From positions 65,801 to 129,800 of the forward strand of contig CAKURR010000004.1 in assembly GCA_934675735.1 (NCBI GenBank): 64,000 nt of DNA, in the 5' to 3' direction. The notes under the pieces are model-generated. The model had not been told where the DNA came from. It was given only the letters and a program-made list of their open reading frames with translations, and ran no database searches. Source of the DNA: an uncultured Clostridia bacterium. GTDB lineage: Bacteria; Bacillota; Clostridia; Christensenellales; Aristaeellaceae. Shown in pieces: positions 1 through 7,886 of this stretch (position 1 is its first letter; every line of letters starts with the position of its first letter). The position numbers and the translations under genes were made by a program.

Positions 1-2
1 AT

Positions 3-386
3 TACGAGCTGTGCGGCTATCAGGAGAGCGATCTGGTGAAGCTGGACATTCTGCTCAACGGCGACCCGTGCGACGCGCTTTCGATGATTGTGCATCGGGA
101 CAGGGCGTATGCGCGCGGCCGCTCCATTGCCGAAAAGCTCAAGGACGTGATTCCGCGCCAGATGTTTGAAATCCCGATTCAGGCGGCCATCGGCGGCAAG
201 GTCATCGCGCGCGAAACGGTCAAGGCGATGCGCAAGGACGTATTGGCCAAGTGCTACGGCGGCGACATCAGCCGCAAGCGCAAGCTGCTGGAAAAGCAGA
301 AGGAAGGCAAGAAGCGGATGCGCCAGCTGGGCAGCGTGCAGGTGCCGAGCGAAGCGTTCATGGCCGTGCTGAAGATGGACGAGTAA
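3..386 (+). CDS. lepA: Elongation factor 4 (LepA), C-terminal part, cut by the window edge
   Basis: The visible 127 codons are the end of the ribosome back-translocating GTPase LepA/EF4. The segment with DILLNGDPCDALSMIVHR and, further on, the basic C-terminal tail (KCYGGDISRKRKLLEKQKEG, then RQLGSVQVPSEAF) is diagnostic of the LepA-specific C-terminal domain that contacts the ribosomal A site. The GTPase and EF-G-like domains lie upstream of the window. The reading frame is open from base 3, so the true start is not visible. The order lepA - HD protein - hemW - hrcA is common in Clostridia. A three-hairpin repeat begins directly after the stop codon. Confidence 0.97.
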   Translation, partial: YELCGYQESDLVKLDILLNGDPCDALSMIVHRDRAYARGRSIAEKLKDVIPRQMFEIPIQAAIGGKVIARETVKAMRKDVLAKCYGGDISRKRKLLEKQKEGKKRMRQLGSVQVPSEAFMAVLKMDE

Positions 387-395
387 CGGGGACGA

Positions 396-574
396 GGGGG
401 AACGTTGAGGGCGCTGCCCTCAAACTCCTGCCAAGAACCTTAGGTTCTTGGATTTCCCATATCATTTATCGCTTTGCGATAAATGGATGAAAAGATGTGG
501 GCTGTAAGCGCGAAGCGAAGAGGGGAGTCTGAGGGCTTAAAGCCCTCAGGCAGGTCGGGGCGGCAGCCCCGAAA
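396..574. repeat. Three-hairpin palindromic intergenic element, copy 1 (complete inverted pair)
   Basis: Left half: hairpin 1 (TGAGGGC/GCCCTCA, 406-422), hairpin 2 (AAGAACCT/AGGTTCTT, 433-449) and hairpin 3 (TTTATCGC/GCGATAAA, 465-483). Right half: the inverted series, with a hairpin-2 equivalent (CTGAGGG/CCCTCAG) and a hairpin-1 equivalent (CGGGGC/GCCCCG) ending just before the Shine-Dalgarno sequence of the next gene. The element fills the whole lepA to HD-gene spacer. Confidence 0.85.
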
Positions 575-598
575 GAAGCCCCGAAAGGAGGCGGACAG

Positions 599-2506
599 AT
601 GCAGGAGTATATTGAGCGAAGCAGGCAAATCCGCAGGCTGTCCATGCCTCCGGAAAGCAAAGAACATTTCTACGGCCAGTTTCGCGTCAACTTTTTGCAG
701 ATTCGCGAGTTGTTTGCCGAAAACAAAACCTATCTGGATGAAGAGGTCTTTGCCCCGCTGGCGGATATCGATTTGCTCAGCGAGGAAAAGGCACAGGAGC
801 TGCTGGAGCTTTCCGACCATCTGGCCTACACCGAAACGCTGGAAATGGTCGATGTGCGGCTGGCATTTTATATTGTCAACGCGCTCGAGCCGTATTACAA
901 AAAGCGCGGTGACAGGGTGAAATACATCCACACCCTGTTCCGGCAGGAGATGCTGGCCTACAACGTCGGGCAGATTTTTGACCGCGGGCGGCTGACCGAT
1001 GCGCTGGCGGGTACGTATCGCGCTTGCATCATTACGTGCGCGGAAAAGGCGGCAAGGGATCTGGATGACATCGAGGGCTTCGCCGCGCTGCCCGAAGCGG
1101 CGCGGAGCGAGCTGCTGAGCATCGACCTCTTCCGCGCGACGGGGTATGAGCGGCCCTATTACGACAAGAAAATGATTCTCAAGCAGATTTATTCCTATCA
1201 GGCGCACATCCGCCGCCTGCTCAATCCCGCGCTGCGGCGGGCCGCGCCCGAACAGAATTGGGATAAGCTGCTCTATTCTGCCTATACCTATCAGATGGAC
1301 GTGCAGGAGTTTCTGGACTGGCACAAGACGCCGGATTACATTCTGCGCATGCTCGACGAGGCGGGCGATCAGGCGCTGGCGCTGATGGAAAAGAACGGAA
1401 GCACCAGACAGCGCGACCCGAGCGCGGTGCTCTCCGGCAAAAAGGCCATCGGCTTTTACCGCGGCACGACCGGCTTTGAAGAGATGGTCAAAAAATATGC
1501 CGACTGGGCGAGCGAGGCCGACCCGAACGCCTATGACCAGCTGAACATGAGCGCCAACGTGATGCCCATCGTCTTTGTGCAGGGGCTTTGCCGCGAGCAT
1601 CCCGAAAAAATCGATAGCTGCCGCGAATTTTTGAAGCAGAGTCAGCAAAAGACATTTGATTACATCCGCCGTTCGCGGGACAAGGGCGCGTATAACACGA
1701 TGCAGCGGTTCATCGGCTACATGATGGATTATTACATCGAGCTGGAGGACGGCATCCCGTTCAAGCGGTTCTTTGAAAACCTGATGGTGGCCACACAGCC
1801 GACGCTGACGATTCACTGTTCGATGGTGGCGGAGATTTCGGGCTGCATGCTCGATACGCTGCTCGAGAGCAGGCCGGAGCTGCTTATCGGCGTGTGCGGC
1901 TGCAAGACGCTTTCGGGCGTTCGGACGCATGCGGACGAGATTCGCGGCTATCTGCGCGAATGCTGCATCCTGCACGACACGGGCAAGCTGTTCTTTCTGG
2001 ATACCATCAACCTGTTCAACCGCACGCTGGCCGACGACGAGTTTGCGCTGATTCGCCTGCACGCGCAGATGGGTTACGAGATTCTGCACAAGCGCAAATC
2101 GACGCGGCGCTATGCCAAAGCGGCGCTGTATCACCACAGGTGGTACAACGAAGAAGGCGGCTATCCGAAAGATGTTTCATATAAGGGAGAGCCGAACGCG
2201 ATTCTCTATCAGATTTTGACGTGTGCGGACTGCATCGACGCGGCGACGGACTCCGTGGGCCGCGCATACAGCAGGGGCAAGACGTTTGACGAGATGATGG
2301 CGGATTTACAGGTGAACAGCGGGCGGATGTTCAACCCCGATTTGGTTGCGCTGTTTGGGGACGCGGGGCTGCGGCGACAGGTGGAGAGCTTACTGCGCTT
2401 TGAGCGCGAGCGGCTTTACAACGTGGTCTTTGCGCACGAAGGCCCGATAGGCGGAGTGATCAGGGGAACGGTTGGGACTGCGTCCCAAACCCTGCCAAGA
2501 ACCTGA
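599..2506 (+). CDS. HD-GYP-like metal-dependent phosphohydrolase, C-terminal HD domain
   Basis: This 635-residue protein has no recognisable N-terminal domain and no signal peptide. From about residue 400 it has an HD-type phosphohydrolase fold: HD at residues 459-460 (ILHDTGK), then RLHAQMGYEIL, then HHRWYNEEGGYP (the HD-GYP signature has HH...GYP) and CADCIDAATD (the downstream D-x-x-D-A-x-T element). Such proteins often cleave cyclic dinucleotides or other nucleotides; the substrate here is unknown. The start ATG follows a strong AAAGGAGG. The last roughly 14 residues are encoded by the following repeat element, so the natural C-terminus has probably been extended. It lies between lepA and hemW, an accessory position in this conserved cluster. 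Confidence 0.75.
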   Translation: MQEYIERSRQIRRLSMPPESKEHFYGQFRVNFLQIRELFAENKTYLDEEVFAPLADIDLLSEEKAQELLELSDHLAYTETLEMVDVRLAFYIVNALEPYYKKRGDRVKYIHTLFRQEMLAYNVGQIFDRGRLTDALAGTYRACIITCAEKAARDLDDIEGFAALPEAARSELLSIDLFRATGYERPYYDKKMILKQIYSYQAHIRRLLNPALRRAAPEQNWDKLLYSAYTYQMDVQEFLDWHKTPDYILRMLDEAGDQALALMEKNGSTRQRDPSAVLSGKKAIGFYRGTTGFEEMVKKYADWASEADPNAYDQLNMSANVMPIVFVQGLCREHPEKIDSCREFLKQSQQKTFDYIRRSRDKGAYNTMQRFIGYMMDYYIELEDGIPFKRFFENLMVATQPTLTIHCSMVAEISGCMLDTLLESRPELLIGVCGCKTLSGVRTHADEIRGYLRECCILHDTGKLFFLDTINLFNRTLADDEFALIRLHAQMGYEILHKRKSTRRYAKAALYHHRWYNEEGGYPKDVSYKGEPNAILYQILTCADCIDAATDSVGRAYSRGKTFDEMMADLQVNSGRMFNPDLVALFGDAGLRRQVESLLRFERERLYNVVFAHEGPIGGVIRGTVGTASQTLPRT

Positions 2507-2657
2507 GGTTCTTGGATTTCCCATGTTGTATCGCTGCGCGATACAAAGGGAAAGGACGATCCATTTTCGTTTTTATTTGTTTTATCGCAGCGCGATAAAA
2601 CAGAGCGGGAAGCCCCGAAACCTCAGGTTTCGGGCGGGGTTTGGGGCAGAGCCCCAA
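2463..2657. repeat. Three-hairpin palindromic intergenic element, copy 2 (complete, overlaps a gene end)
   Basis: Left half: hairpin 1 TTGGGAC/GTCCCAA, hairpin 2 AAGAACCT/AGGTTCTT, hairpin 3 TGTATCGC/GCGATACA. Right half: TTTATCGC/GCGATAAA (2581-2599), CGAAACCT/AGGTTTCG, and TTGGGGC/GCCCCAA (2641-2657) ending a few bases before the hemW ribosome-binding site. The first about 44 bases are translated as the end of the HD protein. Confidence 0.85.
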
Positions 2658-2675
2658 AAAGGAAAAAAGGAAAGC

Positions 2676-3800
2676 ATGGAACCGATTGCTGTTTATGTGC
2701 ATGTCCCGATGTGCGTGAAAAAGTGCGCGTACTGCGATTTTGCGTCGTATTGCGGACGGATGAATCAAAGGGATGCGTATACCGAGGCCGTCTGCCGCGA
2801 AATGCGTGAGCAGGCGGCCTTTTTCGGTATGCGTAAAGTGAATACCGTGTTCTTCGGCGGGGGAACGCCCACGCTGATGACGGGCGCGCAAATCGGGCGC
2901 ATGATGGACGCCTTGCGCGCAAGTTTTGATTTGGCGGCAGACGCGGAAGTGACCATGGAGGGCAACCCCGGCACGCTGACGCTGGAAAACATGGAAGCCT
3001 ATCGCAAAGCGGGCGTGAATCGGCTGTCGCTGGGCGTGCAGAGTTTGGATGACGGGCTGCTGCAAGGCATCGGGCGCATCCACACGAGCGAACAGGCGCG
3101 GCAGGCCGTGCGGATGGCGCGGGACGCAGGCTTTGACAACCTGAACCTGGATTTGATGCTGGGCCTGCCGGGACAGAAGCCCGCACAGTGGGAAAGGACG
3201 CTCGGCGAGGCGATTGCGCTCGGGCCGGAACACCTGAGCTGTTACAGCCTGATTCTGGAGGAGGGTACGCCGCTTTTTGAGCAGGCCGAAGCAGGCGCGT
3301 GCGCGCCGCTGCCGGACGAGGACGCGCTCTGCGAGATGGACGACATCACCGAACGGCTGACGAAGGCGGGCGGCTATGCGCGATACGAAGTATCCAACTA
3401 CGCCAAAGCGGGAAAAATGTGTCGGCACAACATCGTCTATTGGGAATGCCTGCCGTATCTGGGCGTGGGCTGCGCGGCGCATAGCGACATGGACGGGAAA
3501 CGCTTCTATAACACGGCAGACTTCGACGCGTATCTAAACCATGCGCCCGCCGACACGGAGGACGCGGGCGGACGGATGTTTGAGCGGATGATGATGGGCC
3601 TGCGGATGATTCGCGGCGTGGACGAGGCGCGCTTTGCCCGCGACTTTGGCCGAACGCCGGAAGACGTGTGGAAGAAGAGCCTGCCCAAACTGATGCGTGA
3701 AGGGATGCTCGCGCGGGCGGACGGGCGGCTTTGCCTGACGGTACGGGGCATGCAGGTGATGAACGCCGTGCTGGTGGAGATGATGGAGGAGGAGGGGTGA
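2676..3800 (+). CDS. hemW: Radical SAM heme chaperone HemW (coproporphyrinogen III oxidase-like)
   Basis: This 374-residue HemN-family protein opens with VYVHVPMCVKKCAYCDF, the radical-SAM CxxxCxxC triad at Cys13, Cys17 and Cys20 followed by CDF. FFGGGTPTLM and NRLSLGVQSLDD are further family motifs, and a HemN C-terminal domain follows. The N-terminus is the short HemW type without the extra cysteine of true HemN, so a heme-handling role in the cytoplasm is more likely than coproporphyrinogen oxidation. An in-frame opening extends upstream through the repeat, but ATG 2676 has a purine-rich GGAAAAAAGGAAAG site and matches the family N-terminus. It sits upstream of hrcA, as in many Firmicutes. 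Confidence 0.93.
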   Translation: MEPIAVYVHVPMCVKKCAYCDFASYCGRMNQRDAYTEAVCREMREQAAFFGMRKVNTVFFGGGTPTLMTGAQIGRMMDALRASFDLAADAEVTMEGNPGTLTLENMEAYRKAGVNRLSLGVQSLDDGLLQGIGRIHTSEQARQAVRMARDAGFDNLNLDLMLGLPGQKPAQWERTLGEAIALGPEHLSCYSLILEEGTPLFEQAEAGACAPLPDEDALCEMDDITERLTKAGGYARYEVSNYAKAGKMCRHNIVYWECLPYLGVGCAAHSDMDGKRFYNTADFDAYLNHAPADTEDAGGRMFERMMMGLRMIRGVDEARFARDFGRTPEDVWKKSLPKLMREGMLARADGRLCLTVRGMQVMNAVLVEMMEEEG

Positions 3801-3811
3801 ACGCCTTTCGT

Positions 3812-3965
3812 CTGCCTTCGGCATCCACCTCCCCCAAAGAGGGCTTTTGATTCGTTACTTATGCCAAAAGGCTCCTGCCTTGAGGGCGCAGAGCTTGCCG
3901 CTCGCTGTGCGGGAGACAGGCAAGCGGAATGCCGAAGGTCTGTCAGCGAAGCTGACTGAAGGAGT
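3812..3965. repeat. Inverted-repeat-ended intergenic element between hemW and hrcA
   Basis: The 397-base gap between hemW and hrcA (3801-4198) begins with a module whose ends are inverted copies: CTGCCTTCGGCAT near 3812 and ATGCCGAAGG near 3929. A smaller dyad (CAGCGAAGCTG) lies at 3944-3954. It has no coding potential. Its form resembles dispersed Firmicute intergenic repeats, but only one copy is in this window. From 3966 to 4098 I see nothing distinctive. Confidence 0.5.
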
Positions 3966-4098
3966 TCGAGGGGTTTCAAAGATACATTTTCCCGCCCCAA
4001 ACCTGCATGGAGAAGCCCAAATGTCGCGGGCGCCGCTCGTGCGTTCGAACAAAGGACAGGAAAAGTCAAATTTCCCGAAAAAAGTTATGAGAAGGGTG

Positions 4099-4127
4099 TT
4101 GACAAAAACGGCTAAGCGTGGTATCTT
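4099..4127 (+). promoter_or_regulatory. Sigma-A promoter of the hrcA-grpE-dnaK-dnaJ operon
   Basis: TTGACA (4099-4104) and TATCTT (4122-4127) are separated by exactly 17 bp. The CIRCE operator starts 11 bp downstream, so it covers the transcription start region. Confidence 0.85.
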
Positions 4128-4138
4128 TATCACGCTGA

Positions 4139-4165
4139 TTAGCACTCGAACCGCTTGAGTGCTAA
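4139..4165 (+). promoter_or_regulatory. CIRCE operator (HrcA binding site)
   Basis: TTAGCACTC, nine spacer bases, GAGTGCTAA: a perfect match to the CIRCE consensus. HrcA, encoded just downstream, binds this dyad and represses the operon until heat shock titrates GroEL. Confidence 0.97.
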
Positions 4166-4198
4166 CAACAGCGAACAGCCGAAAGGAGGAAAGCGGGC

Positions 4199-5254
4199 AT
4201 GGATCTCATTGATCGTAAGTATCGCATTTTGCAGGCGATCATTGACGACTACATCATGACCGCGCTGCCGGTCGGCTCCCGAACGATTTCCCGAAAATAT
4301 GAACAGAAGCTCTCTTCGGCCACCATCCGCAACGAGATGAGCGACTTGGAGGAGCTTGGCTATCTCGATTCCCCGCACACGTCGGCGGGGCGAATTCCAT
4401 CCTATAAAGCGTATCGGCTTTATGTGGACAGGATGATTCACCCGATGCCGCTCAGCGAGGAAGAAACCGCGTTCATCAAAAGCTGCTTCGACCACCGCAT
4501 CAATCAGGTGGAAGAGCTGAGCGCGCGAATCGCGAAAGCGCTTTCGAGCATGACGCACTACACCACCGCCGTGATGACCCGCGCGCCGCGAGAGGAACAG
4601 GTTTTCAGCCATTTGCAGCTGGTGCCTGTTTCCGACAGGCGGCTGCTGCTGGTGATTGTGACGCGAAGCGGTGCGGTGCGGCAGACGGTTATCGACACCG
4701 ACAAGCCGATTGCGCCGGACGCGCTCTACACCGTGTCGCAAATCATCTCCAAAGAGCTGGAGGGATGCGCGATGGAGCGGCTGCCGGCCGAACTTGCCCG
4801 ACTGGCCGCAGGCCGAGACGGCGAGATGCGCGAGCTGCTGGGGCTTCTGGCCGCTCAGCCGCCCGAAAAGGACGGCGGGGTCGGTTCGCTGGTGGTCGGC
4901 GGGCGCTCGAATCTGCTGAGTTTTCCGGAATATTCCGATGTGGACAAAGCGAAAGAGCTGCTCAGCGTGCTTGAAACGCGGGAAAAGGTCGTCTCCCTTC
5001 TCTCCCATCAGGGAGAGATGGAAATCTCCGTTCGTATCGGCCCGGAAACGGGACTGGAAGAAACGAAGGACTGCTCCATCGTCACGGCGAGTTACCGCCT
5101 GAGCGACGGAACGGTCAACACGATCGGCCTGATTGGCCCGACCCGAATGCAGTATGGCAAAGTGCTTTCGGTGCTCGGCGAGGTCGGACGGTCGATTACG
5201 GAGCTGCTGGACGGGCAGAATGAAAGCCATGAAAAAGAAGAACAGGAAAAATAA
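4199..5254 (+). CDS. hrcA: Heat-inducible transcription repressor HrcA
   Basis: This 351-residue protein has the usual HrcA length and architecture. An N-terminal winged helix-turn-helix (about residues 1-75) contains VGSRTISRKY, SSATIRNEMSDLEELGYL and HTSAGRIPS, which are near-invariant in HrcA. A GAF-like dimerisation domain with an inserted region follows, and the tail includes IGLIGPTRMQY. It binds the CIRCE dyad directly upstream and so represses itself together with grpE, dnaK and dnaJ. ATG 4199 is preceded by GAAAGGAGG. The gene is first in the operon, the standard Firmicute arrangement. Confidence 0.97.
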   Translation: MDLIDRKYRILQAIIDDYIMTALPVGSRTISRKYEQKLSSATIRNEMSDLEELGYLDSPHTSAGRIPSYKAYRLYVDRMIHPMPLSEEETAFIKSCFDHRINQVEELSARIAKALSSMTHYTTAVMTRAPREEQVFSHLQLVPVSDRRLLLVIVTRSGAVRQTVIDTDKPIAPDALYTVSQIISKELEGCAMERLPAELARLAAGRDGEMRELLGLLAAQPPEKDGGVGSLVVGGRSNLLSFPEYSDVDKAKELLSVLETREKVVSLLSHQGEMEISVRIGPETGLEETKDCSIVTASYRLSDGTVNTIGLIGPTRMQYGKVLSVLGEVGRSITELLDGQNESHEKEEQEK

Positions 5255-5330
5255 GAGCCGGAAGGCGGCGGAGTCGTTCACCGAACGGATTGCCAAAGCC
5301 GCCGGAGGCTTTAAGGAAAGGGCGAAGAGC

Positions 5331-5882
5331 ATGAACAGCGAAGAGAAGGCCGAACAGGCGCAGCAGCCTGAGCAGCCCGAAACCCGGCAGGCGCAGCCGG
5401 AAGGCGGCGAGACGGAGGTTGACGTGAAGGCTTTGCAGGCCGAGCTTGAAAAGGCAAAGGCGCAGAGCGACGAATACCTCGATTTGGCCCAGCGCAAGCA
5501 GGCCGAGTTCGCCAATTACCGCCGCCGCACCGAGGGCATCCGAGCGGAGGCTTTCGACGACGGACGGCGTGAGGCCATCGGCCAGCTGCTCCCGATTGTG
5601 GATAACCTCGAGCGGGCGCTGGCCGCGGCGGGCGAAGAGGAAAACGCCCTCAAGAGCGGCGTTGAAATGGTGCTTCGCCAGACGCGCGACGCGCTGACCA
5701 AGATGGGCGTTGAGGAAATCGACCCGCAGGGCCAGCCGTTCGACGCGGAGCTGATGAACGCCGTGATGCAGGGCACCGCCGAAGAGGGCGAGCCGGGCAC
5801 GGTGTGCATGGTTTTGCAGAAGGGCTATAAGCTCGGCGAGCGCGTGATTCGCCACGCGATGGTTAAGGTGGTTGCGGGCTGA
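5331..5882 (+). CDS. grpE: Nucleotide exchange factor GrpE
   Basis: GrpE is the DnaK co-chaperone that speeds ADP release. The protein has an acidic, low-complexity N-terminus, a long coiled coil (about residues 35-85), then LAQRKQAEFANYRRR and the C-terminal beta domain with the signature ending VLQKGYKLGERVIRHAMVKV. Start choice is uncertain. ATG 5331 has an upstream AAGGAAAGG and gives 183 residues. In-frame ATGs at 5220 and 5229, overlapping the end of hrcA, would add a strongly basic 34-37 residue extension but lack a clear ribosome-binding site. It lies between hrcA and dnaK and shares their CIRCE control. Confidence 0.93.
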   Translation: MNSEEKAEQAQQPEQPETRQAQPEGGETEVDVKALQAELEKAKAQSDEYLDLAQRKQAEFANYRRRTEGIRAEAFDDGRREAIGQLLPIVDNLERALAAAGEEENALKSGVEMVLRQTRDALTKMGVEEIDPQGQPFDAELMNAVMQGTAEEGEPGTVCMVLQKGYKLGERVIRHAMVKVVAG

Positions 5883-5951
5883 GTCCCGTTTCCCAATATA
5901 AATTGAATTTCTTTCCCAACTTTTTCTCTATCGAGACAGGAGGACACATAT

Positions 5952-7781
5952 ATGAGCAAGATTATCGGTATTGACCTTGGCACTACGAACAGCTGCGTCG
6001 CCGTGATGGAAGGCGGCGAACCGGTTGTTATCCCCAATGCGGAAGGCGCGCGCACCACGCCGTCCGTCGTGGCGTTCACCAAGAACGGTGAGCGTCTGGT
6101 CGGTCAGGTGGCAAAGCGTCAGGCCGTGACCAACCCGGACCGCACCATCATCTCCATCAAGCGTGACATGGGCACCGACCGCCGCATTGACATCGACGGC
6201 AAGGATTACACGCCGCAGGACATCAGCGCCATGATTCTGATGAAGCTGAAGGCGGACGCGGAGGCCTATCTCGGCGAGACCGTGACTCAGGCCGTCATCA
6301 CCGTGCCGGCGTACTTCTCCGACAGCCAGCGTCAGGCGACCAAGGACGCGGGCCGCATTGCGGGTTTGGAAGTGCTGCGTATCATCAACGAGCCGACCGC
6401 CGCTGCGCTGGCCTACGGCCTTGACAAGGATGATTCCCACAAGATTCTGGTTTACGACCTCGGCGGCGGCACGTTCGACGTCAGCCTGCTGGAAATCGGC
6501 GACGGCGTGTTTGAGGTGCTGGCCACCAATGGCAACACCCACCTGGGCGGCGACGACTTCGACCAGCGCATCATCGATTACCTCGCGGCCGAGTTCAAGA
6601 AGGAAAACAACATTGATCTGAAAGCCGACCGCATGGCGCTCCAGCGCTTGAAGGAAGCGGCCGAGAAGGCGAAGATTGAGCTTTCCGGCGTGATGAGCAC
6701 CAACATCAACCTGCCGTTCATCACGGCGGACGCGACCGGCCCGAAGCATCTGGATATCACCCTGACCCGCGCGAAGTTCGATGAGCTGACCCGCGACCTC
6801 GTGGATGCGACCGTCGCCCCGATGCAGAACGCGCTGCGTGACGCGGGCCTGACCGCGAACGAAATCGACCGCGTGATTCTGGTCGGCGGTTCTACCCGTA
6901 TTCCGGCGGTGCAGGAGGCTGTCCGCAAGATGACGGGCAAGGAGCCTTACCGCAACATCAACCCGGACGAGTGCGTGGCCATCGGCGCCGCGATTCAGGG
7001 CGGCGTGCTTGGCGGCGAAGTCAAGGACGTGCTGCTGCTGGACGTCACCCCGCTGTCTCTGGGCATCGAGACGATGGGCGGCGTGTTCACGCGCCTGATT
7101 GACCGCAACACCACCATTCCGTGCACGAAGAGCCAGATCTTCTCCACCGCGGCGGACGGCCAGACTTCCGTTGAGGTGCACGTGCTCCAGGGCGAGCGCG
7201 AGATGGCCGCGGGCAACAAGACGCTGGGCCGCTTCCAGCTGACGGGCATTGCGCCGGCTCCGCGCGGCGTGCCGCAGATTGAGGTTACCTTCAACATCGA
7301 CCGCAACGGCATCGTGAACGTCTCCGCGAAGGATTTGGGCACGGGCAACGAGCAGAAGGTGACCATCACCTCGAGCACCAACCTGACCGAGGACGAAATC
7401 AACCAGCGCGTCAAGGAAGCCGAGCAGTACGCCGCTGAGGACAAGAAGCGCAAGGAAGAGGTCGAAACCCTCAACCGTGCGGACAGCATGATCTTCGAGG
7501 TGGATAAGCAGCTCAAGGAGCTGGGCGACAAGCTGAGCGCCGAGGACAAGGCGACCGTGGAAAACGAGCTGGCCGAGTTCAAGAAGGTTCGCGAGACCAA
7601 CGACGCGGAACAGATTAAGAACGCGACCGAGGCCTTCACCCAGAAGGTGTACGCGGTGTTCGGCAAGATTTATCAGCAGCAGCAGGGCGCGGGCGATCCG
7701 AACGCGCAGGCGGGCGGCGCGCAGAACGCGAATAACGCTTCTGCCGACGGCGCGAGCGACGCGGATTACGACGTTCACTAA
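5952..7781 (+). CDS. dnaK: Molecular chaperone DnaK (Hsp70)
   Basis: At 609 residues this is a full-length Hsp70. The actin-like ATPase domain (1 to about 360) opens with IIGIDLGTTNSCVAVMEGG and contains VITVPAYFSDSQRQATKDAG, the phosphate-2 loop VYDLGGGTFDVSLLEIGDG and ILVGGSTRIPAVQ. The linker VLLLDVTPLSLGIETMGG is followed by the substrate-binding beta sandwich, the helical lid, and a Gly/Ala/Asn-rich tail. The N-terminal gap relative to the E. coli protein marks the Gram-positive DnaK type. ATG 5952 follows an AGGAGG-containing sequence. About 70 bases separate it from grpE, and a long stem-loop separates it from dnaJ. Confidence 0.98.
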   Translation: MSKIIGIDLGTTNSCVAVMEGGEPVVIPNAEGARTTPSVVAFTKNGERLVGQVAKRQAVTNPDRTIISIKRDMGTDRRIDIDGKDYTPQDISAMILMKLKADAEAYLGETVTQAVITVPAYFSDSQRQATKDAGRIAGLEVLRIINEPTAAALAYGLDKDDSHKILVYDLGGGTFDVSLLEIGDGVFEVLATNGNTHLGGDDFDQRIIDYLAAEFKKENNIDLKADRMALQRLKEAAEKAKIELSGVMSTNINLPFITADATGPKHLDITLTRAKFDELTRDLVDATVAPMQNALRDAGLTANEIDRVILVGGSTRIPAVQEAVRKMTGKEPYRNINPDECVAIGAAIQGGVLGGEVKDVLLLDVTPLSLGIETMGGVFTRLIDRNTTIPCTKSQIFSTAADGQTSVEVHVLQGEREMAAGNKTLGRFQLTGIAPAPRGVPQIEVTFNIDRNGIVNVSAKDLGTGNEQKVTITSSTNLTEDEINQRVKEAEQYAAEDKKRKEEVETLNRADSMIFEVDKQLKELGDKLSAEDKATVENELAEFKKVRETNDAEQIKNATEAFTQKVYAVFGKIYQQQQGAGDPNAQAGGAQNANNASADGASDADYDVH

Positions 7782-7797
7782 ATCAAAAAGCGACATA

Positions 7798-7861
7798 AAC
7801 CCTTGAAATAAGCGCGCGGCCGCCGTCACTTTGTGGCGGCGGCATCGCGCGGTTAAGGGTT
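7798..7861 (+). other. Long stem-loop between dnaK and dnaJ
   Basis: Outer arms AACCCTT (7798-7804) and AAGGGTT (7855-7861) enclose GC-rich inner arms, GCGCG...CGCGC and CCGCC...GGCGG. No T-run follows, so it is not a classical terminator. An RNA processing, stabilising or attenuating role inside the operon is inferred. Confidence 0.6.
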
Positions 7862-7886
7862 CGATGGAAGATAGGCGGTGATTGCT

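Noticed and set aside
440..2137. Long reverse-strand open frame opposite the HD-domain gene, and similar ones at 5928-8399, 25203-27344, 35903-38038 and 53037-55241
   Set aside because: They are antisense shadows of well-supported genes, caused by high GC at third positions. Their translations are Arg/His/Ala-rich without motifs, and they lack ribosome-binding sites.
2472..2675. N-terminal extension of HemW through the repeat element
   Set aside because: The 68 extra codons are translated repeat sequence (NLRF.AGFGAEPQ-type), absent from the family. ATG 2676 matches the normal HemW N-terminus.
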